DNA from: Abiotrophia sp. HMSC24B09
GTDB lineage: Bacteria > Bacillota > Bacilli > Lactobacillales > Aerococcaceae
DNA length: 64,000 bases
Assembly (NCBI RefSeq): GCF_001815865.1
Contig: NZ_KV822214.1
Coordinates: 11,331 to 75,330 of the forward strand
Direction of reading: 5' to 3'
Part shown: one piece after another, positions 34,890-44,690 of the stretch
How the letters are laid out: every line of letters starts with the position of its first letter
Position numbering within the stretch: position 1 is the first letter of the stretch
The notes under the pieces: generated by a model
Database searches by the model: none
Told to the model about the DNA's origin: nothing
The model's input: the letters and a program-made list of their open reading frames with translations, nothing else
Made by a program: the position numbers and the translations under genes

Positions 34890-36953
34890 TTATTCCTTCT
34901 TTCTTTGCTTTTCTATGGCTTGCGCTACCGCAGCACCTAGATTCACTTCATTTTGTAAGGCATATTCTTCTGCCCATATACCAAAGCGAGAACCAGTCTG
35001 AAGATTGGCCCTTAATTGACTTAACCACGGATATTCAGCTTGGATAACAGGATTATCGACAACTGAACTAGTTGGCAATAGCCCACCTAGTAATGCAAGA
35101 GGTTTGGCTACTTCATCACTATAGAGCCACTCAAGAAAGTGTCCTACTTCTGGACGTTTAATAGCAGGTTTAGACACGCAAAGTACTCCGCCACCTAAGA
35201 GTGGGCGCCCTCCTGGAATGGCTGAAACACCAATATCACTCGAATGGAAATGCGACGCACTCCCTACTAAATCACTCCCGTAGTTGGAGAAAATGATTTC
35301 CATAACAGAATTCCCACTGGCAAAGTTTGCTGCCGCATCTCCCCACCAACCATCGAAAACCTGTGCGCTATTCGCAAGACTCTCTTGATATGCTTTTAAA
35401 CACTCTAAGAAGATTTCCGTCTCAGGTGTGGTTTCATCTAACTGATGGGCTTTCTCTAGTAAACGCGGAACGAAGTCTGCATAGGTAATTAGGGGGCCAC
35501 CCTGGATAAGCGAATGCCCAACGAGCCCTTTCTTAAATTGAGCTTCCTGTATGAATTGGCTAATTCGGTCAAAAGCCGCAAAAGTCGTTGGCACTGCTAA
35601 TTGCTCTCGATAACGTTCAAAATACTCTCGTTGTATTAATTTATCTTCAAAAAACTGCTTATGGTAGAACAACATTTGCAAACTGATATCTAGCGGCAAG
35701 GCGTACTGATATCCCGACACATGGGTATATTCCTTAGGGATCCCTTCTATTAGAGATTGGTTAATCCTTGCCACTTGAGGTATAGAATCTAAGCGAGCAA
35801 AAGCGGACCAATCCACACTTCGCATTCCCGCTATATCCAAACGGACAATATCTGCATCAATCGGTCCATATTGATTTAGGAGAGCATACATAGCCTCGTA
35901 GCCCAATTCTTCAACCTGAACAGGAACCCCATACACTTTCTTATAGCGTTGGGCAATCTTCTTAATTGCTTGAGTCATGGGCGTTCCAATGGTCAGAAAA
36001 CGCAATGGCTTGCTTTCTTTTAATATGGACGGGCTAGATACAACTGAAATATCAACTGGCAAAATTTCGGATTGGTAAACTTGTCGGCATACCTGTTGTA
36101 GAGCGCGATATCCCAGTTGTTTCAAGTTTAATGCACCACCTGGGCACTCATGAAAGGGCGTAGGTTCACCTAACACAATCACAGAGCACTTAAGCGGTAA
36201 ATACAACCAATTACTCAGCTCTTCCAGCTGCTCCTTGTAACTAGGGCTCAATGCAACTACTATGTCATTTTCTGTCAAGTCGTCAAGTATATCGGCTAGT
36301 TCAATCCACTTATAATCTCCTTCAATTCCAATGACAGTTATCTCACTTTCAGGTAAAAGTGACTGAATCAAAGATTCATAGGCGAATTGAAAGCCCTGAC
36401 GATCACTCAATACAACCACTCGCTGGTTCCCATCAACCCAAGCTCTTAGCATATGACCAACCATCTCCTGATTAAAATCGAGATAGTATACGCGAGAGGA
36501 TAGAGGTTGCTCCGCTATTAGACAGTCTACCAAAAGTAACGGGGTGTCAGCTTTATAATTATCCAAAATTGCCTGCTTCGGCGCCGCCCCAAGGCAAAAA
36601 ATTGCGCTCGGTATTGCAGTAGCCAACTGTTCTACAAGGTTATCTAAGTCTTGACGCATCCGAAAATAGGTCAATTCAATTTTATAGTCGGTGCCACTTA
36701 TAGCGAGATAGGCACCAGAAACAAAGGAATCATATTTTCGTCTCAATTCAAATGGGATAATCAAATGGATAACCTTTGACATCCCCTTACGTAAGGTTTG
36801 CGCTGACTCGTTGACATAATATCCTAATGCTCTAGCAGCATCCTCAACCAGCTTAATTTTCTTAGCGCTCACATTTCCGCGCTTATTTAAGACATTTGAA
36901 ACCGTTCCATGTGATACGCCAGCTTTTCGCGCAATATCATCCATCGTTGCCAT
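34890..36953 (-). CDS. LacI-family regulator fused to a type 2 solute-binding-protein domain
   Basis: 687 residues, about twice the length of a LacI repressor. Residues 1-55 are a LacI helix-turn-helix and hinge (MDDIARKAGVSHGTVSNVLN). About 58-312 is the expected periplasmic-binding-like effector domain. From about 315 to the end runs a second, unrelated fold: a type 2 extracellular solute-binding protein of the multiple-sugar type, with VPTTFAAFDRISQFI, WGDAAANFASGNSVMEI and VGHFLEWLYSDEVAK...LPTSS. There is no signal peptide, so it should be cytoplasmic. The third in-frame ATG/GTG (ATG 36953) is chosen for its GAGGTG spacing. It has its own promoter and lies downstream of the importer genes. 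I infer a DNA-binding sensor with two ligand modules. Confidence 0.85.
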   Translation of the reverse strand: MATMDDIARKAGVSHGTVSNVLNKRGNVSAKKIKLVEDAARALGYYVNESAQTLRKGMSKVIHLIIPFELRRKYDSFVSGAYLAISGTDYKIELTYFRMRQDLDNLVEQLATAIPSAIFCLGAAPKQAILDNYKADTPLLLVDCLIAEQPLSSRVYYLDFNQEMVGHMLRAWVDGNQRVVVLSDRQGFQFAYESLIQSLLPESEITVIGIEGDYKWIELADILDDLTENDIVVALSPSYKEQLEELSNWLYLPLKCSVIVLGEPTPFHECPGGALNLKQLGYRALQQVCRQVYQSEILPVDISVVSSPSILKESKPLRFLTIGTPMTQAIKKIAQRYKKVYGVPVQVEELGYEAMYALLNQYGPIDADIVRLDIAGMRSVDWSAFARLDSIPQVARINQSLIEGIPKEYTHVSGYQYALPLDISLQMLFYHKQFFEDKLIQREYFERYREQLAVPTTFAAFDRISQFIQEAQFKKGLVGHSLIQGGPLITYADFVPRLLEKAHQLDETTPETEIFLECLKAYQESLANSAQVFDGWWGDAAANFASGNSVMEIIFSNYGSDLVGSASHFHSSDIGVSAIPGGRPLLGGGVLCVSKPAIKRPEVGHFLEWLYSDEVAKPLALLGGLLPTSSVVDNPVIQAEYPWLSQLRANLQTGSRFGIWAEEYALQNEVNLGAAVAQAIEKQRKKE

Positions 36954-36975
36954 TCCCATCACCTCACTAACACAA

Positions 36976-36981
36976 ATTATA
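36976..36981 (-). promoter_or_regulatory. -10 box of the LacI-SBP regulator gene
   Basis: Extended -10 TGCTATAAT on the minus strand, 22 bp before the start, directly downstream of the terminator of the transporter operon. Confidence 0.6.
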
Positions 36982-36994
36982 GCACGCCCTTATG

Positions 36995-37027
36995 AAAAAA
37001 TCAGCATAACTACAGCTGCAGTTATGC
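36995..37027 (-). terminator. Terminator of the GDPD-ABC operon with near-perfect 24-bp palindrome
   Basis: GCATAACT-N-CAGCTG-N-AGTTATGC (37004-37027) has full symmetry except for one base pair. On the minus strand it is followed by TGATTTTTTC. It separates the permease gene from the regulator. Confidence 0.75.
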
Positions 37028-37062
37028 CGATTTATCGCTCATATTACTGAATCAATCACCAA

Positions 37063-38769
37063 TTACTTACTTTCTTTCTTCGGAGTTTTCCGATCCTTAG
37101 TACGCGTTAAGTATAATGAGGTTGATGTCATAATCATTAAGACCACTGTATAGACAAAAATCATGGCCTTGGCACTAGTTGTAGCCGTTTCCGTACTTGC
37201 CGACCGCACGACAATCCCTAACGGAGTGAAAAGCGGATGGTAAAGGAAAACGGATAGGTCGTAATCCGCTAACAGAGAATTAAAATTGAGCGCCATCACT
37301 GACATGAGCACCGGTAGCAAGAATGGAATAATCACCCGCGTCATGGTATAGAAGGTTGATGCCCCCATGCTCTTAGCGGCCTCTTCCATATTATTATCAA
37401 TACTGAAAAAAGCAGCCCTCGTCATCCGATATGAAAATGGCATTTTCACTACTACATATGCAATTAGCATAATCGCCAAGGTTCCAATCAGCACTCGATT
37501 GAAAACAACAGCTTGCGGGTTATTGAAATAAAAGAGAAAGGCTACAGCAATCATGGTGTTTGGCAAAATCCATGGCATTAAAGCGCCCCATTGAAATAGC
37601 TTGTCTACTTTGTACTCAGCCTTATGAACTAACCGGGCAATAACAACCCCCAAGAGCGTCACAATCACTGCAGCCAAAGCAGCATACACAATGCTGACTA
37701 CATATGGCATAAAGGATTCCGCATTGGTAAAGAGTTGGCTATAATTTTTTAAGGTGAAATTACTAAAATCAAGTTGCCCTTTTTCAATAGCCACTGGGTC
37801 TTGGAAGGAGAACAAGATAATTAACACCACCGGTAGCATGTAGATTAAGAACAGAACATATGCCACTAAATGAGCAATTACATTCCACAGAGGAGATTCA
37901 ATCTTTTGCTTTTTGAGCCGAGCCTTCGTCTTGCTTATTGAGATGTAATTCCCATTCCGTTCAATACGACTTAGTACTACTAGAAGTGTAATTGTCATAA
38001 TAGCTAAGAAAATTGCTAAAACCGCTGCAATATCTTTTGAACTACTAGACTTAGCAAAAGTGATAATCATAGGGTTAATAGTTTGGAAGTCCGCTCCCCC
38101 TACAATCAGCGGCGCCGAAACAGCCGATAGCCCCGATAAGAAAGTAAAGATCGTCAAGGCAAAGAGAGTTGGTTTCAGGGTTGGTAAAACTATCTTCCAG
38201 AAAACTGTGAAAGGCTTAGCCCCCATATTTCGCGCTGCTTCAATTGTGTGATAGTCTACGTTTCGAACTGCGCTAGTTAAAAACATAATATGGTTGGAAG
38301 TACTAGAAAAAGTTGCTACAAAGAGTACAGCTGCGAATCCTACAAACCATTGCCGATTAAATCCCGGAATAAAGCTTGCCATCGCATTAGTTAAGAAGCC
38401 AGTATCCCCATACAGGAATTTATAGCCCGTAACCAAGACTACTCCACCATATATCAAAGAGGTCATATAGCCTATCTTAAGCATTTTTGCCCCTTTCAGA
38501 TCCCAGTACTCGGTAAATAGAACTACTAAAGTCCCTACCACATTAATAGTGACCACCATAGAGCACGCTAAAATAAAACTATTAAAAATACTCTTTAGAG
38601 CTCGTTCAGATTTCAGGACTTTTTCAATCGCTCTAAAGGATACTTGTCCGTTATTGACGAAGACTGTATAGAGCAAATTAAAGTTAGGCAAGACAATAAA
38701 GGCCAGAATCAGCCAAACTAGCAATAAGCGCAAAGCAATCTTCTGTACGATTTTACGGTCGAATTTCAT
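37063..38769 (-). CDS. Ferric-type ABC importer, fused permease
   Basis: 568 residues, about twelve membrane helices, two permease units in one chain as in FbpB/SfuB-type and PhnU/V-like systems. Both halves keep an EAA coupling loop: [20 protein letters not shown] near residue 187 and [20 protein letters not shown] near 470. It carries the substrate passed by the binding protein across the membrane, driven by the ATPase gene 11 bp upstream. Annotation pipelines would call it an iron transporter. The phosphodiesterase in the operon argues for an organophosphate. Confidence 0.88.
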   Translation of the reverse strand: MKFDRKIVQKIALRLLLVWLILAFIVLPNFNLLYTVFVNNGQVSFRAIEKVLKSERALKSIFNSFILACSMVVTINVVGTLVVLFTEYWDLKGAKMLKIGYMTSLIYGGVVLVTGYKFLYGDTGFLTNAMASFIPGFNRQWFVGFAAVLFVATFSSTSNHIMFLTSAVRNVDYHTIEAARNMGAKPFTVFWKIVLPTLKPTLFALTIFTFLSGLSAVSAPLIVGGADFQTINPMIITFAKSSSSKDIAAVLAIFLAIMTITLLVVLSRIERNGNYISISKTKARLKKQKIESPLWNVIAHLVAYVLFLIYMLPVVLIILFSFQDPVAIEKGQLDFSNFTLKNYSQLFTNAESFMPYVVSIVYAALAAVIVTLLGVVIARLVHKAEYKVDKLFQWGALMPWILPNTMIAVAFLFYFNNPQAVVFNRVLIGTLAIMLIAYVVVKMPFSYRMTRAAFFSIDNNMEEAAKSMGASTFYTMTRVIIPFLLPVLMSVMALNFNSLLADYDLSVFLYHPLFTPLGIVVRSASTETATTSAKAMIFVYTVVLMIMTSTSLYLTRTKDRKTPKKESK

Positions 38770-38780
38770 AGGAGTACCTC

Positions 38781-39788
38781 CTAAAACTGCAGAATATCTG
38801 CAGGATTCATAAAGACAGAAATTTCAGACCCAATCTCACGTTTAGAGAATCCATCATTTTTATCAATAATATGAATATGCTTCCCATTGGTTAACTTGAC
38901 GGTGTACTTGAGAAGAATACCATCAAATTCCATATCCAAGACAACCCCTTTAGTCTCCACATCATTTGGATAGTCTCGATTGAAACGTACACGTTCCAAT
39001 CTAATATAGCCGGCCTTATCCTTAAAGGTATGGCCTGAAGATTGGCTTAGCATCAGCATAGTGCCCTCATCAAGACGATTGTTGTCTCCAATAAAGTCAC
39101 AAACAAACTCTGTTTGAGATGCGTTATAAACTTCACTCGGTGTCCCGACTTGTTCAATTTTCCCGTTATCGAAAACGGCTATGCGGTCAGAAAGTGTCAA
39201 GGCCTCTTCTTGATCATGCGTAACATACAAAGTCGTAATTTTGAAGTCCTTTTGGAGCCTCTTGAGTTCCTTACGCAAATCAACCCGAAGCTTAGCATCT
39301 AAGTTGGATAGAGGTTCATCAAGGCAGAGAATCTTAGGCTCTAAAACAAGTGCACGCGCTAGCGCCACACGTTGTTGTTGTCCCCCAGATAGTTCCGAGA
39401 CATTGCGCTGCAATTGCTTCTCGGTAATTTTAATTTTCTTAGCAACTTCATTTACTTTCTCACGGATAATTTCCGGTTTCATCTTCTTGACTTTGAGACC
39501 AAAAGCAATATTTTCGTATACTGTCATAGTTGGGAAGAGGGCATATGACTGGAAGACAATCCCAATCTCTCGGGCTTCAGGCTCTAATCGCGTGACATCT
39601 CGGCCACCTACTTCAATCTTACCACGCGTTGGAATATTAAAGCCCACCAGGGCGCGCAAGGTCGTTGACTTGCCACAACCTGAAGGGCCCAAGAAGGTGA
39701 AAAATTCACCTTCTTGAATCTCTAAATTCAGGTTGTCCACAGCCACAAAATCACCATAACTGATTTGGATATCTGTGAACTTGATCAT
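38781..39788 (-). CDS. Ferric/phosphonate-type ABC importer, ATP-binding protein
   Basis: 335 residues. Walker [10 protein letters not shown] near residue 36, Q-loop FQSYALFP, signature [15 protein letters not shown] near 133, Walker [17 protein letters not shown] near 155, switch [10 protein letters not shown]-terminal regulatory TOBE-like domain covers about 240-335. It belongs to the PotA/FbpC/UgpC/PhnT group. Forty bases separate it from the binding-protein gene and eleven from the permease, so the genes form one operon. Confidence 0.9.
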   Translation of the reverse strand: MIKFTDIQISYGDFVAVDNLNLEIQEGEFFTFLGPSGCGKSTTLRALVGFNIPTRGKIEVGGRDVTRLEPEAREIGIVFQSYALFPTMTVYENIAFGLKVKKMKPEIIREKVNEVAKKIKITEKQLQRNVSELSGGQQQRVALARALVLEPKILCLDEPLSNLDAKLRVDLRKELKRLQKDFKITTLYVTHDQEEALTLSDRIAVFDNGKIEQVGTPSEVYNASQTEFVCDFIGDNNRLDEGTMLMLSQSSGHTFKDKAGYIRLERVRFNRDYPNDVETKGVVLDMEFDGILLKYTVKLTNGKHIHIIDKNDGFSKREIGSEISVFMNPADILQF

Positions 39789-39827
39789 TGTGTAATCTCC
39801 TCTTCTTGTTTATAGCCTAAACGTTGA

Positions 39828-40856
39828 TTATTGGATAAATTCTAGGGTAACCTTTTCTACCCATTGGTCAATGTGTTGACCAACAAATTCCCAGTCAATA
39901 TCTTGTTGTTTAGTCTTTGAAGCAAACTCTTTAACGTAATCTGGAGCTTTTTCCAAAGCCTTCTTATTCGCAGGAATTGTACCGAATTGATTGCTCCAAG
40001 CCAATTGTGTTTCGGCGCTACCGAACCAATTGATGAATTCCTCAGCTAATTCTGCTTTCTTAGAGTTTTTAACAATCCCTAAATGTTCAGAAACGAAAGG
40101 CATCCCGATTTCTGGTTGCATAAATTGCATTTTAACGTTGCGTTCTTTCTCTAGTTGAAGTAAGCCGTTCCCCCACATTTGACCGTACTTGTACTTACCT
40201 TCAATAATGGCGGTGCGGTGATCTTCCCCTTCAGTATAGATATGGGCATTTTGAATATATTTCTTAACTACTTCCCATCCTTCTTCTGATACTCCAAGCT
40301 CACCATCTTTGTCTGCGTAACGCGCTAGGATACTAGCCAAAATCATTTTTGGCGTCCCACCTGAGAGAGCAAAAATCCCGTACTGATCTTTATACTTAGG
40401 ATCTGTTAAATCAGTCCAGTCTTTCGGCATAGTTTGCGATTCATTCCCCATCAAAACCAATGGCACGACCGTAATTGGCCAATAGTTTCCGTCTGGGTCT
40501 GCGAGCCCCTCAGTTACTTCATCTGCCCAAGCCGGCTTATATGGTTTCAAAACATCTTCTTTTTTAAGCTTATTATATTCGATAACATTTAAGCCAAAAG
40601 TTACATCTGCAATTGAATTATTTTTTTCCCCAATTAATCTATCAGCAATCTCCCCACCGGGAACTTCAACAATTTTAATTTTAAAACCTGCTTCTGCAGC
40701 TTTTTCAATTAACCAATCGCCACGTCCGCTAGATACTGCATTCGAGTAAACAACGAGCTCTTGCGACTTGTCTGCTTCAGCTTGAACTGCAGTAACACTT
40801 GCAACCGTTGAGAATACTGCTAACCCAGCAAACAACATCTTTAACTTCTTAAACAT
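39828..40856 (-). CDS. Ferric/phosphonate-type ABC importer, solute-binding protein
   Basis: 342 residues from the ATG at 40856, with AAGGAGGATTAAA upstream. A type I signal peptide is predicted to be cut after AVQA, and there is no lipobox cysteine. The mature part begins ELVVYSNAVSSGRGDWLIE and has a type 2 fold of the AfuA/FbpA and PhnS group. The adjacent tyrosine pair that binds iron in true ferric-binding proteins is absent, since no YY occurs anywhere. This supports a different anionic ligand. The preceding gene is a glycerophosphodiester phosphodiesterase, ending 11 bases before this start. Confidence 0.88.
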   Translation of the reverse strand: MFKKLKMLFAGLAVFSTVASVTAVQAEADKSQELVVYSNAVSSGRGDWLIEKAAEAGFKIKIVEVPGGEIADRLIGEKNNSIADVTFGLNVIEYNKLKKEDVLKPYKPAWADEVTEGLADPDGNYWPITVVPLVLMGNESQTMPKDWTDLTDPKYKDQYGIFALSGGTPKMILASILARYADKDGELGVSEEGWEVVKKYIQNAHIYTEGEDHRTAIIEGKYKYGQMWGNGLLQLEKERNVKMQFMQPEIGMPFVSEHLGIVKNSKKAELAEEFINWFGSAETQLAWSNQFGTIPANKKALEKAPDYVKEFASKTKQQDIDWEFVGQHIDQWVEKVTLEFIQ

Positions 40857-40867
40857 TTTAATCCTCC

Positions 40868-41704
40868 TTATTTTTGGCAGTTCTGGCGATAAGCTGCGAG
40901 CAGAAATGGCCAGTCTGTTTGAATAACATCTGGACGATGTGCCACAATATGTCCCCATCCCTCTGATGGATTGAGAACGGCTTGGTCCTCGTCAAATTGA
41001 TAAAAAAGATTGTGTCTTACTCCAATATTAATACCGTTAAGTAACACTAGGTATCCAGCTTCACGGAGCGAAGATCGCCAATCAGCAGCAAGCAGAGGTG
41101 AATTTTCCTCTGTCGGCAATAACTCCGCTCCAATACAATGAACATAAGGATAAGCATCAAAATAGGACATGTCCATTTGTTCGCGTAAAATCGGCATGTA
41201 AAACACATCGAGTCTATGCGAATTCAACTTATCCAACAGTTCATCTTCTAGTGGACTTTTGAAGAATACGCGATCTAGTGTTTGTGTATCTACAAATAGT
41301 CTCATAAAAGCTGGGTCGTCCCAATAAAACCATGAACGGTCAATGTTTACCAGCCCATCAGCTGGCAACCAAGCAAGAAAATCACTCAGCTTCTCTAGAT
41401 GATATCCCGAATCATCACCAATCCCATTCAAATAAGCGAGTGCATCAATCTCAGCGCTAGTCAATTTTTCTAATGTGCCATTTTCTACCCCCAGTAATCT
41501 TTTCTCGTTGTTATGATGGAACAAATAGTAGACCCCATCTTTAGAACGGGCAATATCAACTTCTACTAAATCTGAACCTAACTGATAGGCCAACTGAGTA
41601 GACTTTATCGTATTTTCAGGGATGTTTCCTCCTCTCATACCACGATGGGTTAAGATTAAGAATCCTTTTTCTCTTAACCGTTGATGAAATAATGTATCCT
41701 TCAT
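40868..41704 (-). CDS. Glycerophosphodiester phosphodiesterase family protein
   Basis: 278 residues, TIM barrel, cytoplasmic (no signal peptide). The GDPD core is present: THRGMRGGNIPENT near residue 20 (catalytic His, metal Glu), EVDIARSKDGVYYLFHH near 48-65 (metal Glu/Asp and second catalytic His) and a C-terminal DVIQTDWP. By family it hydrolyses glycerophosphodiesters to glycerol 3-phosphate and an alcohol. The first gene of the operon, with consensus promoter, AAGGAGGAG site and ATG at 41704. A TTG one codon earlier is less likely. Cytoplasmic location means the importer would bring in the intact diester, as with E. coli Ugp and UgpQ. Confidence 0.88.
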   Translation of the reverse strand: MKDTLFHQRLREKGFLILTHRGMRGGNIPENTIKSTQLAYQLGSDLVEVDIARSKDGVYYLFHHNNEKRLLGVENGTLEKLTSAEIDALAYLNGIGDDSGYHLEKLSDFLAWLPADGLVNIDRSWFYWDDPAFMRLFVDTQTLDRVFFKSPLEDELLDKLNSHRLDVFYMPILREQMDMSYFDAYPYVHCIGAELLPTEENSPLLAADWRSSLREAGYLVLLNGINIGVRHNLFYQFDEDQAVLNPSEGWGHIVAHRPDVIQTDWPFLLAAYRQNCQK

Positions 41705-41723
41705 CAATACTCCTCCTTAAAAC

Positions 41724-41737
41724 AGAAAACGCTAACA
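41724..41737 (-). promoter_or_regulatory. LacI/CcpA-type operator-like site downstream of the GDPD promoter
   Basis: Minus-strand TGTTAGCGTTTTCT lies at about +10 to +23. It has the central CG and AT flanks of LacI-family operators and resembles a cre with two mismatches. It could be the target of the LacI-SBP regulator or of CcpA. Confidence 0.45.
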
Positions 41738-41752
41738 ATTGTCTACGAATTC

Positions 41753-41781
41753 ATTTTACACGTATTTTTGACTCGTGTCAA
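41753..41781 (-). promoter_or_regulatory. Promoter of the GDPD-ABC operon
   Basis: Minus-strand TTGACA (41776-41781), exact 17-bp spacer, TAAAAT (41753-41758). A strong core promoter, so repression is the likely mode of control. Confidence 0.8.
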
Positions 41782-41885
41782 CTATTTTTTGTAAGGGTAT
41801 TCTTGAGTGCGGGTAAAGATCCTAACTATCGTGTTTATAGCGCTAATTTCCAAGTATATTCGTTAACCGCCCTCTTACTTCAAGT

Positions 41886-41917
41886 AAAAAAGAGGACTTC
41901 TATATAAGTCCTCTTTT
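41886..41917 (-). terminator. lysS terminator
   Basis: Minus-strand AAAAGAGGACTT-atatag-AAGTCCTCTTTTTT, 13 bases after the lysS stop. Confidence 0.85.
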
Positions 41918-41929
41918 GATACACTTGTT

Positions 41930-43438
<1,509 letters not shown>

Positions 43439-43568
43439 TTAATTTCCTCCTAGTGCTATCTTGACGGCTCTTATCAAAAAAGCCCATACGTCTTTATTGT
43501 ACCTGAAAAAAGCCTAAATGTCATGACTTTTTCACCTAAGCAGACAAAAATAGCGGGAGACAAGTAAA

Positions 43569-43624
43569 CCACCTAGCTTGCAGACCAATACGGGGGCATC
43601 CGATTGGCCTAGCAAGCTAGGTGG
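43569..43624. repeat. 56-nt nested inverted repeat between nucleotidyltransferase and lysS genes
   Basis: Outer arms CCACCTAGCTTGC (43569-43581) and GCAAGCTAGGTGG (43612-43624) are perfect over 13 bp. Inner arms CCAAT-A-CGG (43585-43593) and CCG-ATTGG (43600-43607) form a second stem with one bulge and a six-base loop. On the minus strand the tail is TTTACTTG, so it may terminate the nucleotidyltransferase transcript. Confidence 0.7.
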
Positions 43625-43643
43625 GCGTAAGAGAATAAGCCAA

Positions 43644-44435
43644 TTAGTGAGTCTCTTCCAAGACATGGAGGGTCAGCCGGTCAAACTGGTGGGTATCATA
43701 ACCAAATCGTACCAAGACCTGTTTGATTTGTTGATTAGCATCCAGGCAGAAATGACGGACCGACTGCTTGTCTAGCGAAATCACCTTCTGCATCCATTGC
43801 TGTTGGGATTGGCTGAGAACTGAGCGGGCACCTTCATAGCGAGACCAGTCGCCAATATCGTTGGGCAAGTGGCCTTTTTCTAGGCACCAGAGGGCCGACA
43901 GAATATTGCGCATCATCAAGATACATTGCATGCAGTAGTTAATCTCGCCTCGCATCATACCTCTGCATAAGGTATGGAGGTGGGCGTAGTACTTGGTCAG
44001 ATAGTAGTCAATCATGGCCTGATTGACTGACAATTCCAAGGCCAAGGAAGATTGTCGCATCGGTTCAATCATGCCTTCCGGGTCCCAAATGACTTGAATT
44101 TGTTTGAACCAGATGCTTGGCTCAAGTTCTGAAGCATAATAGGCCAGCACTTTCAACTTGATAAAATGTTCAAAGTAAAAGGAGGCATTGACATCGTTTA
44201 GCTCTTCAATAAAGAGCAAATCAGGTGACCAGGTCGCCAACCATTCATAGACTTGGCGTTTGGCTTTTTTGTCGATGACAATTAAGCGAAGATCAATATC
44301 CGAGCAGGGATCATCCTGATCTTGAAGCGCATGGCCAGCCAGAAAAATACCTCTCACCCAGGGCTCCTGCTCCAAATCTCGACAAAGGGTACTTAGGAAA
44401 ACAGTGCGTTGTTGAATCAGCTCTTTTGTTACCAT
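43644..44435 (-). CDS. Nucleotidyltransferase-like protein of unknown substrate
   Basis: 263 residues. The N-terminal ~95 residues resemble the minimal nucleotidyltransferase fold, with FLAGHALQDQDDPCSDIDLRLIV near residues 30-52: the D-x-D metal pair is intact (SDIDL), but the usual G-S before it is G-H. The rest is helical (about 120-263), as in aminoglycoside and lincosamide nucleotidyltransferases, but it does not match a named resistance gene that I recognise. GGGAGGTG precedes the ATG. Alone between rpoC and lysS with its own extended -10 promoter. Drug modification is possible but unproven. Confidence 0.65.
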   Translation of the reverse strand: MVTKELIQQRTVFLSTLCRDLEQEPWVRGIFLAGHALQDQDDPCSDIDLRLIVIDKKAKRQVYEWLATWSPDLLFIEELNDVNASFYFEHFIKLKVLAYYASELEPSIWFKQIQVIWDPEGMIEPMRQSSLALELSVNQAMIDYYLTKYYAHLHTLCRGMMRGEINYCMQCILMMRNILSALWCLEKGHLPNDIGDWSRYEGARSVLSQSQQQWMQKVISLDKQSVRHFCLDANQQIKQVLVRFGYDTHQFDRLTLHVLEETH

Positions 44436-44457
44436 GTGAGCACCTCCCTTTGCCTCT

Positions 44458-44463
44458 ATTATA
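44458..44463 (-). promoter_or_regulatory. -10 box of the nucleotidyltransferase gene
   Basis: Extended -10 TGCTATAAT on the minus strand, 23 bp before the start codon. The -35 is weak (GTGTTA at 17 bp). Confidence 0.5.
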
Positions 44464-44641
44464 GCATATCACTAGCAAAATAACACTGACATACTCGAAA
44501 ATTAGGCCATTTTTCTGCCTGATCGTCCGTATAATGTTGCGTGTTTTTGGAACTTTTAGAGAATCGGTTCCACTATCTTTCGGACAACATCCTGTCTCTA
44601 AAACTCGATTTCCTAGGGAAAATTCAGGCCCTTTCCAATAC

Positions 44642-44672
44642 AAAAATAGGCTGGGAAGATTCCCAGCCTATT
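44642..44672 (-). terminator. rpoBC terminator
   Basis: A 13-bp perfect stem AATAGGCTGGGAA / TTCCCAGCCTATT with a two-base centre, then TTTG on the minus strand, 19 bases after the rpoC stop. Confidence 0.85.
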
Positions 44673-44690
44673 GGCTTAGCACTTGAAGGT

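Noticed and set aside
37063..40856. Naming the importer genes fbpABC as an iron transporter
   Set aside because: Family resemblance alone would support it, but the binding protein lacks the tyrosine pair and the operon starts with a phosphodiesterase, so no symbol was given.
43439..43643. T-box or riboswitch for lysS in the gap with the nested hairpin
   Set aside because: The hairpin lies directly behind the upstream gene and no T-box core (such as the TGGNACC-like antiterminator) was found.
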